A DNA stretch of 58,279 nucleotides from an uncultured Alistipes sp. (GTDB lineage: Bacteria; Bacteroidota; Bacteroidia; Bacteroidales; Rikenellaceae), in the NCBI GenBank assembly GCA_944326855.1, contig CALVFO010000015.1, positions 1 through 58,279 of the forward strand, in the 5' to 3' direction. Positions 26,419 through 35,207 of this stretch are shown in pieces. The notes below the pieces were generated by a model that searched no databases, was not told where the DNA came from, and saw nothing but the letters and a program-made list of their open reading frames with translations. Within the stretch, counting starts at the first letter, position 1; each line of letters begins with the position of its first letter. The translations under genes were made by a program, and so were the position numbers.

Positions 26419-26439
26419 GGATTGCCTCCCGATGTTCTG

Positions 26440-26467
26440 AAAGAGCCGCACGGAAGTGCGGCTCTTT
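26440..26467 (+). terminator. Terminator of the kdu operon
   Basis: AAAGAGCCGCAC pairs with GTGCGGCTCTTT around the tetraloop GGAA, followed by one further T. It lies 22 bases after the DUF4861 stop. This is a standard intrinsic terminator shape. Confidence 0.8.
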
Positions 26468-26697
26468 TCGATTTCAGGGAATTTCCGGCTCTAACAGTGT
26501 TATAGGTGACAGCTGCTCCCCGCGTAAAAAAGTGACATAGAGAAGATAAAAAATGGCTGGGGTGTATTGTAAATACGGTAGGATATTCAGCGAAGGATAC
26601 GGGCAGAATCCGAACATTCCGGTTGCCGATGATAGACCTCCTCGTACAGTCGCTGTTCCGGACTTGGGCTTCGGAATCAGTCGCGGGTCCTATCAAA
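26468..26697. other. Spacer between convergent operons
   Basis: No credible gene is seen between the kdu terminator and the terminator of the opposing operon. The sequence has no clear repeat. Confidence 0.4.
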
Positions 26698-26735
26698 AAG
26701 GACTTCCCCGAACGAGTAACCGTGGAGAAGTCCTT
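26698..26735 (-). terminator. Terminator of the minus-strand export operon
   Basis: AAGGACTTC (26698-26706) pairs with GAAGTCCTT (26727-26735). Read on the minus strand it is followed by a run of T, so it should stop transcripts coming from the right. It lies about 80 bases past the last stop codon. Confidence 0.6.
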
Positions 26736-26816
26736 GGTATGGATAATTGGAGCGGAAGATCGTTTCCCGGAATGTGTGATTCGGGTTAACCCTTCAAGAA
26801 AAATTATAATCGATCA

Positions 26817-27500
26817 TTATTGTGCTTTCCCTTTGCGTTTGTGCGGGTCGTTGATCATGATACCGATCGACAGACCAATCTTATTGGGCAGCCATTCGGC
26901 AGAGCCGTTCCAGGGGTCGGGATGTTCGGGTTGTTCGCTGCGGTGAGGGGTCATGATGATCTCTCCCCGATTATAAACATGCCCCCCTTCGACAAGCCCG
27001 TCTACCAAAGCATAACCATTGTAATGGGAATTCATATAGGCAAACCCGAAAAAGGCATCTAAAATCCATTTTTCCTTGAATCGCCATTCGTAGCCGCCGA
27101 CAACCCCGCCCATAAAACCATAGCCTTTCGAAGAGTTGGGTTTGAGCCCCAGTTTCCCATTGGAAAAAGTGGGCTTCGTCATATTGAAAGCCATCATGCC
27201 GAAATTGGCTCCGATATACCAACCTCCGTTATGCTGCTTGAAATAGTAACGATATTCGTTCAAAAAGATTCCGAAAAGCATCGGTTTATTCACTCCGTTA
27301 TGCTTGACGGCATTCCAGGGCGATATGACCAATTCGGTCTGGAACGTCGAGTGGGGTGAAAGCGTAAACTCGACGGCCGGATTGATGATGCCGGCCAAAG
27401 CGTACAGTCCGTTCAATTTGACATAGCTTTGCGCAGAGGATTCGCCCGGCAGGATCGAGAATCCGACCGCAACCAGACCGAGAAGCCATTTCTTTCTCAT
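26817..27500 (-). CDS. DUF3575-like outer-membrane protein
   Basis: A 227-residue protein with a signal peptide (cut near ESSAQS, residue 23) and short amphipathic strands typical of a small barrel. The pattern NGLYALAGIINPAVEFTLS followed by TELVISPWN and an EWRFKEKWILDAFFGFAY segment matches DUF3575, a Bacteroidetes outer-membrane family often next to fimbrial or polysaccharide genes. The C-terminus is polar and Lys-rich (PHKRKGKAQ), not the usual terminal aromatic strand. It is the last gene of the operon, 21 bases after the SLBB export gene, which links it to surface polysaccharide. Its function is unknown. Confidence 0.65.
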   Translation of the reverse strand: MRKKWLLGLVAVGFSILPGESSAQSYVKLNGLYALAGIINPAVEFTLSPHSTFQTELVISPWNAVKHNGVNKPMLFGIFLNEYRYYFKQHNGGWYIGANFGMMAFNMTKPTFSNGKLGLKPNSSKGYGFMGGVVGGYEWRFKEKWILDAFFGFAYMNSHYNGYALVDGLVEGGHVYNRGEIIMTPHRSEQPEHPDPWNGSAEWLPNKIGLSIGIMINDPHKRKGKAQ

Positions 27501-27521
27501 AGGAATGGATACGTGAAGTCG

Positions 27522-30068
27522 TTATCTGGATAAATTGATGATCGAAGCGACCATGGCTGCTAACGAGGCTGTGGATGACATCATTCCCATCACAGAAGCC
27601 AGTCCATTCTGATTCCTCTTTTGTTTCATGGGAACGACGACTTCGCACCCAGGCTCTATTTTGGGATACTTTTTGTAGAAGAATCCGGGGCGGGTGGCCG
27701 CTACCTTCCCGTTCATGTAAATGACGAACGGTCGCCGACGGGCTTGATCGGTATATCCTCCGGCCTGTGAGATGTAATCCTTCAGTTTGCTCCGTTCGAA
27801 CGTGACGGTATTGGGGTAGAGTACGCTGCCGGAAATTTTTACGGTGCTGTTGTATTTGGGAATAAAGATCTGGTCGCCATCTCGCAGAATAATATCGTCG
27901 CTACAGCCTGGATTTTTCAGCGCCTGCTCGACATCTACCCCTACCGGATAAATGGAATCCAGGCTGTTGGCTAACGAGGCCGTGGACAGTGAATCGCTTC
28001 CTTGGTTGTTGGCGGCCACTTTCAGGATGGTTTCCACCTGAACCCGTTCATTTTCGGTCATGAGACGACGTATGCTGGCTCCACGGACATAGGCTTCCGG
28101 AGTGAGCCCTCCGGCTTTATAGATAACATCCGAAAGGCGTTCTCCGGCCGTAGCCAAGACATATTCTCCGGTGTACAGAACTTCGCCGGATAAGGTGACG
28201 CTTTGTTGTTCCCGGTAACCCGGAGAGCGACGGATATAAACTTCATCGAAAGGCATCAGTACGAATCGATGGGCTTCGGGCGCAATCGCTAAATCGCCCG
28301 TGATGGTAAAAGTATAGATGTCGGCCGTACGATTGGTATAAGCGGTGGATGTGGGATCCTTGATGCGCCGGGCAACTTCGATGTTGGCGTAAGAGGCCGA
28401 CTCTTTTAATCCGCCACTGCGAATGATTGCGTCTTCCACGGTCATCCCCTCCCGATATTCCAACGTATCGGGACGGTTGACTTCACCCCGAACTACAATA
28501 CGGTAATCTTCCCTCAATTCCAAAATATTGGGAATATAGACCGAATCTTCTTTTTGCAGGGTGATATCTTCTTGTCCCGTAGCGGCCGCCCGTACGTCGA
28601 ACGGAATGATTTCATACGTAAAATCGGGTTTACGTCGCGTAATTTGACCTCGAGAGGCGAATTCGTCGCCCCGCAGCCCTTCCGCTTTGGCAATCAATTG
28701 GGACAGGGTAGAAATTTTGTCGGAGAGTTGATAATCGCCCGGACGCCATACGGCCCCGGTAATGGTCAGTCGATTGGCATATTCTGAGATGATTCGGTCT
28801 ACCACAACGCTGTCCCCGTCGTACATGACGAACGCATCGAAATCGGCTTGGTCGACCGTCTGGATGCTGTATTGACGTCCTGTTTTGCGTAAGACGTTTA
28901 GGTTGTTGCTGTAAGCGTCCCCCATAAAGCCCCCCGCATAATCGATGGCTTGTTTGAGGGTCTCACCCTTCTTGAGTTCGTATACGCGCTCCCGTTTGAT
29001 TTTGCCGGTCATCGTGACATGGTTCTCATAGGGCGATACGATAATCATATCGTTGTCTTCCAGTCGGATGTTTGTATCGTAACGGCCGTAAACCAAATAA
29101 TCGTATACGTCCAGATCCGAGATGAGTTGACTGTTTCGGTAGATTTTGATGGAACGCAGAGAACCGATGCGGTTTACCCCTCCAGCTGCATAAATGGCAT
29201 TGAATGCCGTCGCTAATGAAGGCAGGGTGTATGTGCCCGGGACCATGACTTCGCCGGCGATATTAACCTTGATGCTGCGAATCTGCCCTAAACTGACATT
29301 GACCTGAGCCCCTTCCATAATCTGGGCGATTCGACTGGCCATGCGTTGGTTCGCTTCCTCCATGGTCAATCCCGTTAAACTGACGGGACCTATGCCTTGG
29401 ATGGTGACCGTGCCTTCAGGGGTGATCTTTTGCTTGACATACATCTCCGAAGAGCCCCACACTTCTACGATGATTTCGTCTTCCGGTCCCAAAATATAAT
29501 TCGGGGGGGTGGGCATGTTGTAATTCGGCGCAAATGTTAGGTTCTTGGAGGAAAACACTTCCCGCCCGAACACCATCGGCAGGGCCCGTTTGATATATTT
29601 GCCGTCTTTGATGACGATTTCATATTCGACTGGCAGCGGTTTTTCATACGGTAATTGCTCTACATCTAAAAATTCACCTATATCTTGGGTGAGGTTGGCA
29701 GATCCCGGTTGTGTAGAGCGGACGTCTTTGAGTTGACCTTCCTGATCGATTTTATTGGAGATCAGTTTTTCCAGTTGAGAAGGGTTGATCTGATCCAATT
29801 CCTGTGGAGTTAGATTCCATCGTTTGGTCGTATCCAATCCCAATTGGTTAAAATTGGACTGCGTTCCAGGAGTGCGTAAAGACTGCTGACTTTGTTGAGC
29901 CTGTTGGGTATTCTTCAACGCTTCGATTTCGGACGGAGAAAGACCCATCGATTGGGCCTTTTGGAGCATGGAAGGATCGATCTGTTGAGCAGAGGCCGGA
30001 TTCCATGCAAAACCGGATCCTAAGACAAAAAAACAGAAGGCGGGGAAAACCCGTTTCAGCAATGTCAT
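27522..30068 (-). CDS. Wza-like polysaccharide export protein with six SLBB domains
   Basis: An 848-residue secreted protein. The signal peptide ends ASA-QQ near residue 27 and has no lipobox, unlike E. coli Wza. A Gln-rich 150-residue stretch precedes the Poly_export domain (NYILGPEDEIIVEVWG, about 190-280). Six SLBB repeats follow, each opening like VxxxGxVxxPGxY (at IAGEVMVPGTY, MTGKIKRERVY, ITGAVWRPGDY, VRGEVNRPDTL, LSGEVLYTGEY and ISGSVLYPNTV). A hydrophobic segment (MSSTASLAAMVASII) near the C-terminus could be the membrane-spanning helix. Its start overlaps the stop of the transferase gene by four bases (ATGA). It should form the outer-membrane exit channel for a polysaccharide. No Wzc-type co-polymerase or kinase gene is adjacent, and more SLBB copies are present than in classical Wza. 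Confidence 0.88.
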   Translation of the reverse strand: MTLLKRVFPAFCFFVLGSGFAWNPASAQQIDPSMLQKAQSMGLSPSEIEALKNTQQAQQSQQSLRTPGTQSNFNQLGLDTTKRWNLTPQELDQINPSQLEKLISNKIDQEGQLKDVRSTQPGSANLTQDIGEFLDVEQLPYEKPLPVEYEIVIKDGKYIKRALPMVFGREVFSSKNLTFAPNYNMPTPPNYILGPEDEIIVEVWGSSEMYVKQKITPEGTVTIQGIGPVSLTGLTMEEANQRMASRIAQIMEGAQVNVSLGQIRSIKVNIAGEVMVPGTYTLPSLATAFNAIYAAGGVNRIGSLRSIKIYRNSQLISDLDVYDYLVYGRYDTNIRLEDNDMIIVSPYENHVTMTGKIKRERVYELKKGETLKQAIDYAGGFMGDAYSNNLNVLRKTGRQYSIQTVDQADFDAFVMYDGDSVVVDRIISEYANRLTITGAVWRPGDYQLSDKISTLSQLIAKAEGLRGDEFASRGQITRRKPDFTYEIIPFDVRAAATGQEDITLQKEDSVYIPNILELREDYRIVVRGEVNRPDTLEYREGMTVEDAIIRSGGLKESASYANIEVARRIKDPTSTAYTNRTADIYTFTITGDLAIAPEAHRFVLMPFDEVYIRRSPGYREQQSVTLSGEVLYTGEYVLATAGERLSDVIYKAGGLTPEAYVRGASIRRLMTENERVQVETILKVAANNQGSDSLSTASLANSLDSIYPVGVDVEQALKNPGCSDDIILRDGDQIFIPKYNSTVKISGSVLYPNTVTFERSKLKDYISQAGGYTDQARRRPFVIYMNGKVAATRPGFFYKKYPKIEPGCEVVVPMKQKRNQNGLASVMGMMSSTASLAAMVASIINLSR

Positions 30069-31177
30069 ACCTGTTTGTGAGTTAATTTTTTCTGGTGACG
30101 ATCCGTCAACCGATTCAAAATAAAAATCAATAAAAGGCCTAAAAGAAGGTCTAATCCGAACAATACGTTGATGTTGATGTCTTTCAGACCCAGATTCAGA
30201 AAAATGAAACAGGCCTGAATCAGAATAATGATCATCGTACTTTGGAGATGGGTCAATCCCAAAGCCAGCATTTTATGGTGAATGTGGCGACGATCAGGAT
30301 AAAACGGAGAGAGTCCTAAAGACATCCGTACGAAAAATACGCGTAACGTATCGAAAACCGGAATGAATACGATGCCCAAGAATACAGCGGGAGCGGCTTG
30401 TATCTGATAATAGCCCGATTCGATGTTCAGTGCGAAAAATTTTAGTCCTAAAAAAGCGATCAGATAGCCCAGCATCAGGGATCCGGTGTCTCCCATGAAG
30501 ATTTTCAAGCGGTTGCCCATTACATTGAAAAAGAAAAAAACGGAGATGACACCGGCCATGGCCATGGCCATCATGGCGTATATATAGATGTCATGAGCCC
30601 AAAACCAAATCCCGAACGTAAACAGGGCCAACAGAGATAGTCCGGAGCAGAGCCCGTCGATGCCGTCGATCAGGTTGTAGGCGTTGGTCAACAGCAGAAT
30701 GACCAAAATGGACAGGATACTTCCGATGATGGGATGAATATGGTGCAATCCGAAAAGTCCGCACATATCCGTAATTCCTACGCCGGCATAAATCAACAGT
30801 ACGGCGGCGATGAATTGAGCCAGCAACTTGCTGCGGTAGGAAAGTCCGGAAAGGTCATCGGCCAAGCCAATGAAAAAGAGGATGGTAGCCCCTGCCAATA
30901 AAAACAACAACTCCTTGAAGGCTTCCAACTCGAAGAGAGGCGATATGTCTAATCCGTAAAAATAACGCAGACCGACGGTCAGCGAAAAGGCGAACATGAA
31001 TGAGGGCAAAAAACTGACTCCGCCCAATCGGGGAATGGAGCCCGTATGTGATTTACGGTCAGAAAGGGCATCGAAGAGCTTTTTTTTCTTGGAGATAACG
31101 ACAATACGCGGAATGGTCAGCCATCCTATACAAGCAGACAATACGAATGCACCGATCACAAATAAGCTCAAGTTCAT
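30065..31177 (-). CDS. WecA/MraY-family undecaprenyl-phosphate sugar-1-phosphate transferase
   Basis: A 370-residue integral membrane protein with about ten hydrophobic segments. Family motifs are present: GLADDLSGL (Asp pair), NLIDGIDGL, GDTGSLMLGY and the cytoplasmic HIHH near residue 325. It would transfer a HexNAc-1-phosphate from UDP-sugar to undecaprenyl phosphate and so start a lipid-linked glycan. The start is set at the ATG at 31177 because a -7 box overlaps the longer frame that begins at 31201. The gene heads the export operon and overlaps the SLBB gene by four bases. The PRLGG near the N-terminus and the C-terminal loop fit WecA more than MraY. Confidence 0.88.
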   Translation of the reverse strand: MNLSLFVIGAFVLSACIGWLTIPRIVVISKKKKLFDALSDRKSHTGSIPRLGGVSFLPSFMFAFSLTVGLRYFYGLDISPLFELEAFKELLFLLAGATILFFIGLADDLSGLSYRSKLLAQFIAAVLLIYAGVGITDMCGLFGLHHIHPIIGSILSILVILLLTNAYNLIDGIDGLCSGLSLLALFTFGIWFWAHDIYIYAMMAMAMAGVISVFFFFNVMGNRLKIFMGDTGSLMLGYLIAFLGLKFFALNIESGYYQIQAAPAVFLGIVFIPVFDTLRVFFVRMSLGLSPFYPDRRHIHHKMLALGLTHLQSTMIIILIQACFIFLNLGLKDININVLFGLDLLLGLLLIFILNRLTDRHQKKLTHKQV

Positions 31178-31198
31178 GATGTGGGTGATAGTTTCACA

Positions 31199-31206
31199 CA
31201 AAGATA
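31199..31206 (-). promoter_or_regulatory. -7 box of the export operon (TATCTTTG on minus)
   Basis: On the minus strand bases 31206-31199 read TATCTTTG. An imperfect -33 (TTGG) lies about 18 bases upstream. The start would fall near 31192, leaving a leader of roughly 15 bases and excluding any start codon at 31201. Confidence 0.6.
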
Positions 31207-31377
31207 GTGAAAAAAACGATTATCCAAGAATTTGCAGAGGGGATTTGCCCGAATATGAGCAAATAGGACTCATTGAGTTGGAGTGATGATTGGGGAAAGG
31301 CCCCCGGGTTCTGTTTGGTCCGAAACGGTGTGGGTGGGGGAATTTCGTGAAAGAACTCATAATTTCAGAAGAATTTT

Positions 31378-31385
31378 TACCTTTG
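31378..31385 (+). promoter_or_regulatory. -7 box before the DUF4924 gene (TACCTTTG)
   Basis: TACCTTTG fits the consensus and lies 27 bases before the ATG at 31413. No good TTTG is seen 20 bases upstream. It is divergent from the export operon promoter. Confidence 0.55.
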
Positions 31386-31412
31386 TAATTTCTACGTCGA
31401 AATGATCTTTTC

Positions 31413-31967
31413 ATGTATACCGCACAAAGTTTACGTAAAGAGAATATTGCCGAATATATTCTGTATTTATGGCAGTTGGAGGATCTTTTGAGGGCGATGC
31501 AATTCAGCCCCGAAGCGATCTATGCCAAATTGGTCCAACCCCGCGGACTGGATCCTGAACAGATGCAGGAGGTGTTTTTGTGGTATATGGAGCTGGTGAA
31601 CCTCTTGCGTGAGGAGGGGAAAGAGTCCGTCGGTCATCTCGATCATACGTTGCACCTGATTCAGGATCTGAATGATCTGCACCTGAAACTGCTGGAATTG
31701 CCCGTCGGGGAAAAGTACCGTCGTTTGTATGCCGCGGTAGCTCCCGAAATACCCGTCTTGAAAAGTAAACTTAAAAATCCGAATATCAGCGATGTGGAGC
31801 TGTTTTTCCGGGCTCTTTATTCCGTTGTGCTGTTGCGGATCAAGGGTGAAAAGAACCAGGATGCCTATATCAGCGACGTGTTGGGGTTGATCTCGCCCGT
31901 TGTCGCGGAATTGGCCGGGATGTATCGGCAAATCGAACGGGGCGAAGTCGACCTGTTCAAAAAATAA
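31413..31967 (+). CDS. DUF4924 family protein
   Basis: A 184-residue, mostly helical cytoplasmic protein. The start TAQSLRKENIAEYILYLWQ and the motif QDLNDLHLKLLELPVGEKY match DUF4924, a family confined to Bacteroidetes and of unknown function. There is no signal peptide, membrane segment or catalytic motif. It ends 14 bases before the WbqC-like gene, so the two are probably co-expressed; the pair may be a conserved Bacteroidales neighbourhood, which I state from memory rather than from data here. A helical scaffold or regulatory subunit is a reasonable guess, no more. Confidence 0.85.
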   Translation: MYTAQSLRKENIAEYILYLWQLEDLLRAMQFSPEAIYAKLVQPRGLDPEQMQEVFLWYMELVNLLREEGKESVGHLDHTLHLIQDLNDLHLKLLELPVGEKYRRLYAAVAPEIPVLKSKLKNPNISDVELFFRALYSVVLLRIKGEKNQDAYISDVLGLISPVVAELAGMYRQIERGEVDLFKK

Positions 31968-31981
31968 CCGACGCCAACAAG

Positions 31982-32623
31982 ATGCTCTCTTCGTCCGAAA
32001 CGTTGCTTGCTACGGCTTATTTGGGGAATCAGCACTATTACGCCCGTTTGTTGGGCGGGAATTGTCGTATCGATTTGTATGAACATTATCTCAAACAGAG
32101 TTATCGGAATCGCTGCGATATTCTTTCCGGGAACGGCGTGATGAGCCTGGTTGTGCCGGTACATAACCGGGCCAGTGTCAAAACGCCGGTACGCGATATT
32201 CGTATCGATAACTCGAAACGTTGGCAGCATCGTCATTGGCAGGCGTTGGTGTCGGCCTATCGCAATTCCCCTTATTTCTTCCACTACGAGGAACGTTTTG
32301 CTCCGTTTTATGAGCGCTCCTACACCTATCTGGTCGACTTGAATCTGGCCTTGCAGGAGCTGTTGCTCCATTTGCTTGGCTATACCGGGACGGTGCCTTT
32401 GACCGATCGTTATGAGGAGGAGGTCGATCCTCGCAATGACTGGCGCGTCGGCATCTCTCCCAAAAAACGGCTGGAACGTCCCGATCCGGCTTTTACTCCG
32501 CCGGCGTATTATCAGGTTTTCAGCGAACGTTTCGAGTTTGTACCCGATTTGTCGGTGGTTGACCTGCTCTTTTGCGAAGGACCGGCCAGTGCGGATTGGC
32601 TGCGCCGGGCTTATCGCCCGTAG
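31982..32623 (+). CDS. WbqC-like family protein
   Basis: A 213-residue soluble protein with the WbqC signature: LLATAYLGNQHYYARLL, then YLKQSYRNRCDIL, NGVMSLVVPV and KRWQHRHWQALVSAYRNSPYF. WbqC-like proteins are named after an O-antigen locus gene and are thought to act in amino-sugar or glycan synthesis, but their chemistry is not settled. It follows DUF4924 by 14 bases in the same operon. The nearby export operon on the other strand makes a surface-glycan link attractive, though the two are transcribed apart. The protein ends DWLRRAYRP, near normal family length. Confidence 0.85.
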   Translation: MLSSSETLLATAYLGNQHYYARLLGGNCRIDLYEHYLKQSYRNRCDILSGNGVMSLVVPVHNRASVKTPVRDIRIDNSKRWQHRHWQALVSAYRNSPYFFHYEERFAPFYERSYTYLVDLNLALQELLLHLLGYTGTVPLTDRYEEEVDPRNDWRVGISPKKRLERPDPAFTPPAYYQVFSERFEFVPDLSVVDLLFCEGPASADWLRRAYRP

Positions 32624-32849
32624 TGCCGTTTGACGACTTCTGAACAGGGAAAGAATTGGTATGTATTGCCGCGAAGTGCCCAAACGGTGCATGTGCAGGA
32701 ACGGGTGTGAGGATTCGTGTGATCACTGAGCGCGGGAAATTACGGATCTGTGTCGCTCGGTTGTCTGTGGAAATGACGGGGCGGAATGATTCTGGAGCGA
32801 TGCTCGGAGTTTCCGAAGGGTCGGTATGTGCGGGAGAAACGGCTGGAAA
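32624..32849. other. Non-coding spacer
   Basis: Nothing recognisable before the promoter of the next gene; no hairpin of note and no credible gene. Confidence 0.4.
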
Positions 32850-32881
32850 TTTGTTCGGCTCGGTGGAAATTCGTATCTTTG
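32850..32881 (+). promoter_or_regulatory. Promoter of the winged-helix gene
   Basis: TTTG (32850-32853), 20 bases, then TATCTTTG (32874-32881). Both boxes are perfect. The start near 32888 leaves a leader of about 40 bases and shows that a longer frame starting at 32786 cannot be the translated one. Confidence 0.75.
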
Positions 32882-32926
32882 ACCATTCACGAGCGGAGAT
32901 CGTACTCCGCTGAAAAAGATGATGCA

Positions 32927-33097
32927 ATGGAAGAAAAAATTTTGAAAGCACTCGAAGAAAAAGGCGCTATGCGTCCGGGTGAAATCGCCGCCGCTGTCGG
33001 TGTTGAAAAGGCCGAAGTGGATAAAGTCATTAAAAAACTGGCTAAAGAAGAGAAGATCTTCTCGCCGAAACGTTGCTACTACGATCTGAAGAAATAG
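32927..33097 (+). CDS. 56-residue winged-helix protein
   Basis: A very small protein, MEEKILKALEEKG at the start and KRCYYDLKK at the end. The order helix (ILKALEEKG), helix-turn-helix (MRPGEIAAAVGVEKAEVDKVIKKLAKE) and beta-wing (EKIFSPKRCYYDL) is a minimal winged-helix domain as in MarR/ArsR-type regulators. The ATG at 32927 is chosen because it begins the fold and follows a perfect promoter by the right distance. It lies six bases before the EEP lipoprotein gene. It could be a DNA-binding regulator of its own operon or a small nucleoid factor. It has one Cys (C50) in the wing. Confidence 0.85.
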   Translation: MEEKILKALEEKGAMRPGEIAAAVGVEKAEVDKVIKKLAKEEKIFSPKRCYYDLKK

Positions 33098-33103
33098 CGG
33101 CTT

Positions 33104-33988
33104 ATGCGTTACGGAGTTTGGTGCGTAGCCCTCTTGTTGATGGGGGCTTTGTCGTCGTGTCGGCAAACAGGGGCAGAGAACGGAACCAAAACGCAGGAGG
33201 AACCGACCCTGGTTGTGGGCAGTTACAATATTTGGTGCGGCATTGAAGAAAATGCCCCTTTCCCTTGGAGCCAGCGACGAGAACGAATCAAAGAACTGAT
33301 CCGTTTCCATGAATACGATCTGTTGGGCATGCAGGAAGTGCGGCCCGAACAGTTGGCATTCTTCCGTACGATGGAAGAGTACGACCTGCTGGGAACCGGA
33401 CGCGAAGGCCCCGGTCAGGGCGAACACATGACGATCCTCTATCGCAAGGATCGTTTCCAGTTGCTCGACAGTGCCACGTTCTGGTTGTCGGAAACGCCCG
33501 ATACCGTCTCTCTGGGTTGGGATGCAGCCTGTAACCGTATCTGTACGTGGGCAAAATTCCGGGACCGGAACAGCGGTCGGGAATTCTTCTTTTTCAACAC
33601 CCATCTCGATCACATGGGTCCTACCGCACAACTCGAAGGGGCTCGGTTGTTGATGCGTAAAATCGCTGAAATTGCCGGGAAGGATTCTTTACCCGTATTG
33701 TGTACCGGAGACTTTAATTCGCGTCCCGAAAGCCAGCCGATTGCTGTGATGACCCAAGCGTTGCAGAGCGCCAAATCCGTGAGCCAGACTCCGCCGTATG
33801 GTGTGGGTGCCACTTTTCGTGGCCTGGAGGTGGGACCGGCCTTCGATACGTTGAATGTGGGTGAGATCGACTATCTGTTTGTTAACAAGGGAGTTCAGGT
33901 CCTCAAATTCGGGGTGCTGTCCGATTCGGACGGCCATTTCTATCCGTCGGATCATTTGCCGCTGTGGGCTCGCGTCCGTCTGCAATAA
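33104..33988 (+). CDS. Endonuclease/exonuclease/phosphatase-family lipoprotein
   Basis: A 294-residue lipoprotein (LSSC, Cys19) with a complete EEP fold. Active-site motifs are SYNIW (Asn42), MQEVRPEQ (Glu78), FNTHLDH (His167, Asp169), GDFNSRPES (Asp203, Asn205), IDYLFVN (Asp256) and SDHLPLWA (Asp283, His284). Such secreted members in Bacteroidetes cleave phosphodiesters or sugar and lipid phosphates; the substrate is not evident. It sits six bases after a winged-helix gene and 37 bases before a cyclophilin gene. The lipid anchor places it at the periplasmic face or outside, so a role in nutrient phosphate or DNA/lipid breakdown is likelier than DNA repair. Confidence 0.88.
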   Translation: MRYGVWCVALLLMGALSSCRQTGAENGTKTQEEPTLVVGSYNIWCGIEENAPFPWSQRRERIKELIRFHEYDLLGMQEVRPEQLAFFRTMEEYDLLGTGREGPGQGEHMTILYRKDRFQLLDSATFWLSETPDTVSLGWDAACNRICTWAKFRDRNSGREFFFFNTHLDHMGPTAQLEGARLLMRKIAEIAGKDSLPVLCTGDFNSRPESQPIAVMTQALQSAKSVSQTPPYGVGATFRGLEVGPAFDTLNVGEIDYLFVNKGVQVLKFGVLSDSDGHFYPSDHLPLWARVRLQ

Positions 33989-34025
33989 AGCGCGTATTAA
34001 TTATTTTTCAAATTTTACGTTACAC

Positions 34026-34475
34026 ATGACAAAAGGAATCATTCATACCGAAAAAGGGGATATGAAGGTCGAGTTTTACGATCAGGAAGCCCCCGGAACC
34101 GTTGCCAATTTTGTGAAACTGGCTAAAAGCGGGTTTTATGACGGGCTTTCGTTTCACCGGGTGATCCCCGATTTCGTGATTCAGGGCGGTTGCCCGCTCG
34201 GTACCGGAGCCGGAGGCCCCGGCTATACGATCAAATGCGAAACCTCCGGAGGAAAACAATACCATGACCGGGGGGTTCTCTCGATGGCGCATCGGGGTAA
34301 GGATACCGGCGGATCGCAGTTTTTCATCTGCCACAACCGAACCAATACGGCCCACCTCGACGGGGTGCACACCTGTTTCGGGAAAGTGGTCGAAGGGTTG
34401 GAGGTGATCGATCAGATCCGTCAGGGCGACCTGATTACCGGAATCGAAATTTTTGAAGACCAACCAGAAGCATAA
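34026..34475 (+). CDS. Cyclophilin-type peptidyl-prolyl isomerase
   Basis: A 149-residue single-domain cyclophilin that speeds proline cis-trans change during folding. The start at 34026 is used because the domain begins directly ([20 protein letters not shown]). Typical motifs follow: [13 protein letters not shown] (active-site Arg), [16 protein letters not shown] and [15 protein letters not shown]. There is no signal peptide, so it acts in the cytoplasm. It lies between the EEP lipoprotein gene and DUF3127, three bases before the latter, and shares their direction. The usual tryptophan of the cyclosporin site is a His (HLDGVH), as in many bacterial forms. Confidence 0.93.
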   Translation: MTKGIIHTEKGDMKVEFYDQEAPGTVANFVKLAKSGFYDGLSFHRVIPDFVIQGGCPLGTGAGGPGYTIKCETSGGKQYHDRGVLSMAHRGKDTGGSQFFICHNRTNTAHLDGVHTCFGKVVEGLEVIDQIRQGDLITGIEIFEDQPEA

Positions 34476-34478
34476 CCC

Positions 34479-34859
34479 ATGGAATTTGAAGGAACTGTCG
34501 TAGCCGTATTGCCGGTGGTTAAAGGAACCAGCGCGCGCGGCGAATGGATCAAACAGGAAGTCGTTTTTGAACAGGCGGGCGATTTCGGTCGGAAAGTCTG
34601 TGTGGGATTCTGGGGCGATCGGGCTCAGGATGCCGGAACCCTGAAACCCGGCGAAAAAGTATCGATTGCCGCCAACGTGGAGTCGCGGGAATATAACGGC
34701 CGATGGTATACCGAAGTCCGGGCCTGGCGTATGAACCGGGTGAATCCTCAGCCGGCAGCCTCGGTTCCTCCCGCCGATGCTTTCCCTCCGCTGGAAAGTT
34801 TTTCTCCCGAAGAAGGTGCCTCTGCGAATGCTTCCGAGGTGGATGATCTGCCGTTTTAA
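34479..34859 (+). CDS. DUF3127 protein with an SSB-like acidic tail
   Basis: A 126-residue protein. Residues 1-85 match DUF3127 (MEFEGTVVAVLPVVKGTSA, then KQEVVFE, WGDRAQD, VESREYNGRWYTEVRAW), which looks like an OB fold. A Pro/Ala/Glu-rich linker follows and the protein ends VDDLPF. That end resembles the DDDIPF tip by which single-stranded DNA binding proteins recruit partners. The family has no assigned role; a DNA- or RNA-binding role with partner recruitment is inferred from this layout. It is the last gene of its operon, followed by a strong terminator. Confidence 0.85.
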   Translation: MEFEGTVVAVLPVVKGTSARGEWIKQEVVFEQAGDFGRKVCVGFWGDRAQDAGTLKPGEKVSIAANVESREYNGRWYTEVRAWRMNRVNPQPAASVPPADAFPPLESFSPEEGASANASEVDDLPF

Positions 34860-34895
34860 GGAGGAAGAGAAGTTCGTATATCCTGAATAATGAGC

Positions 34896-34932
34896 AAAAA
34901 AGAACAGGTCGATTTTCGACCTGTTCTTTTTT
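34896..34932 (+). terminator. Strong bidirectional terminator
   Basis: Seventeen bases (34896-34912) pair perfectly with 34916-34932 around a 3-base loop. It begins with six A and ends with six T, so it can work on both strands. It lies between the DUF3127 gene and gdhA, which point at each other. Confidence 0.9.
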
Positions 34933-35207
34933 GGGTGCCTGACAAATGGAACGCAATACCGTGTCGGACGCGAGCCGAAACTCCTTGCTTGTCTTGGAAA
35001 ACTCGTTGCCTTGCCAATATGCCTTTGTGCCGTGTTTTGCGGTTCGTATCCGGCTTTGAAAAGGATCTTCCGAGAGATCGTATGTCGGGTAAGAGTCTCC
35101 TCTGCCCCGGGAGGCGCGTCCATCCAGCCGGAGATCACGTTCTCCTTTCGCTCTTCATTTCGGTATCACCGCGGTAACGTCCCGCATTCGTGCAGTACGC
35201 TATGTAT
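34933..35207. other. Non-coding spacer
   Basis: Nothing recognisable between the terminator and the gdhA stop codon; no repeat and no credible gene. Confidence 0.4.

Noticed and set aside
33855-34025. Longer cyclophilin start
   Set aside because: It overlaps the EEP gene in another frame and has no family match; the domain starts at 34026.
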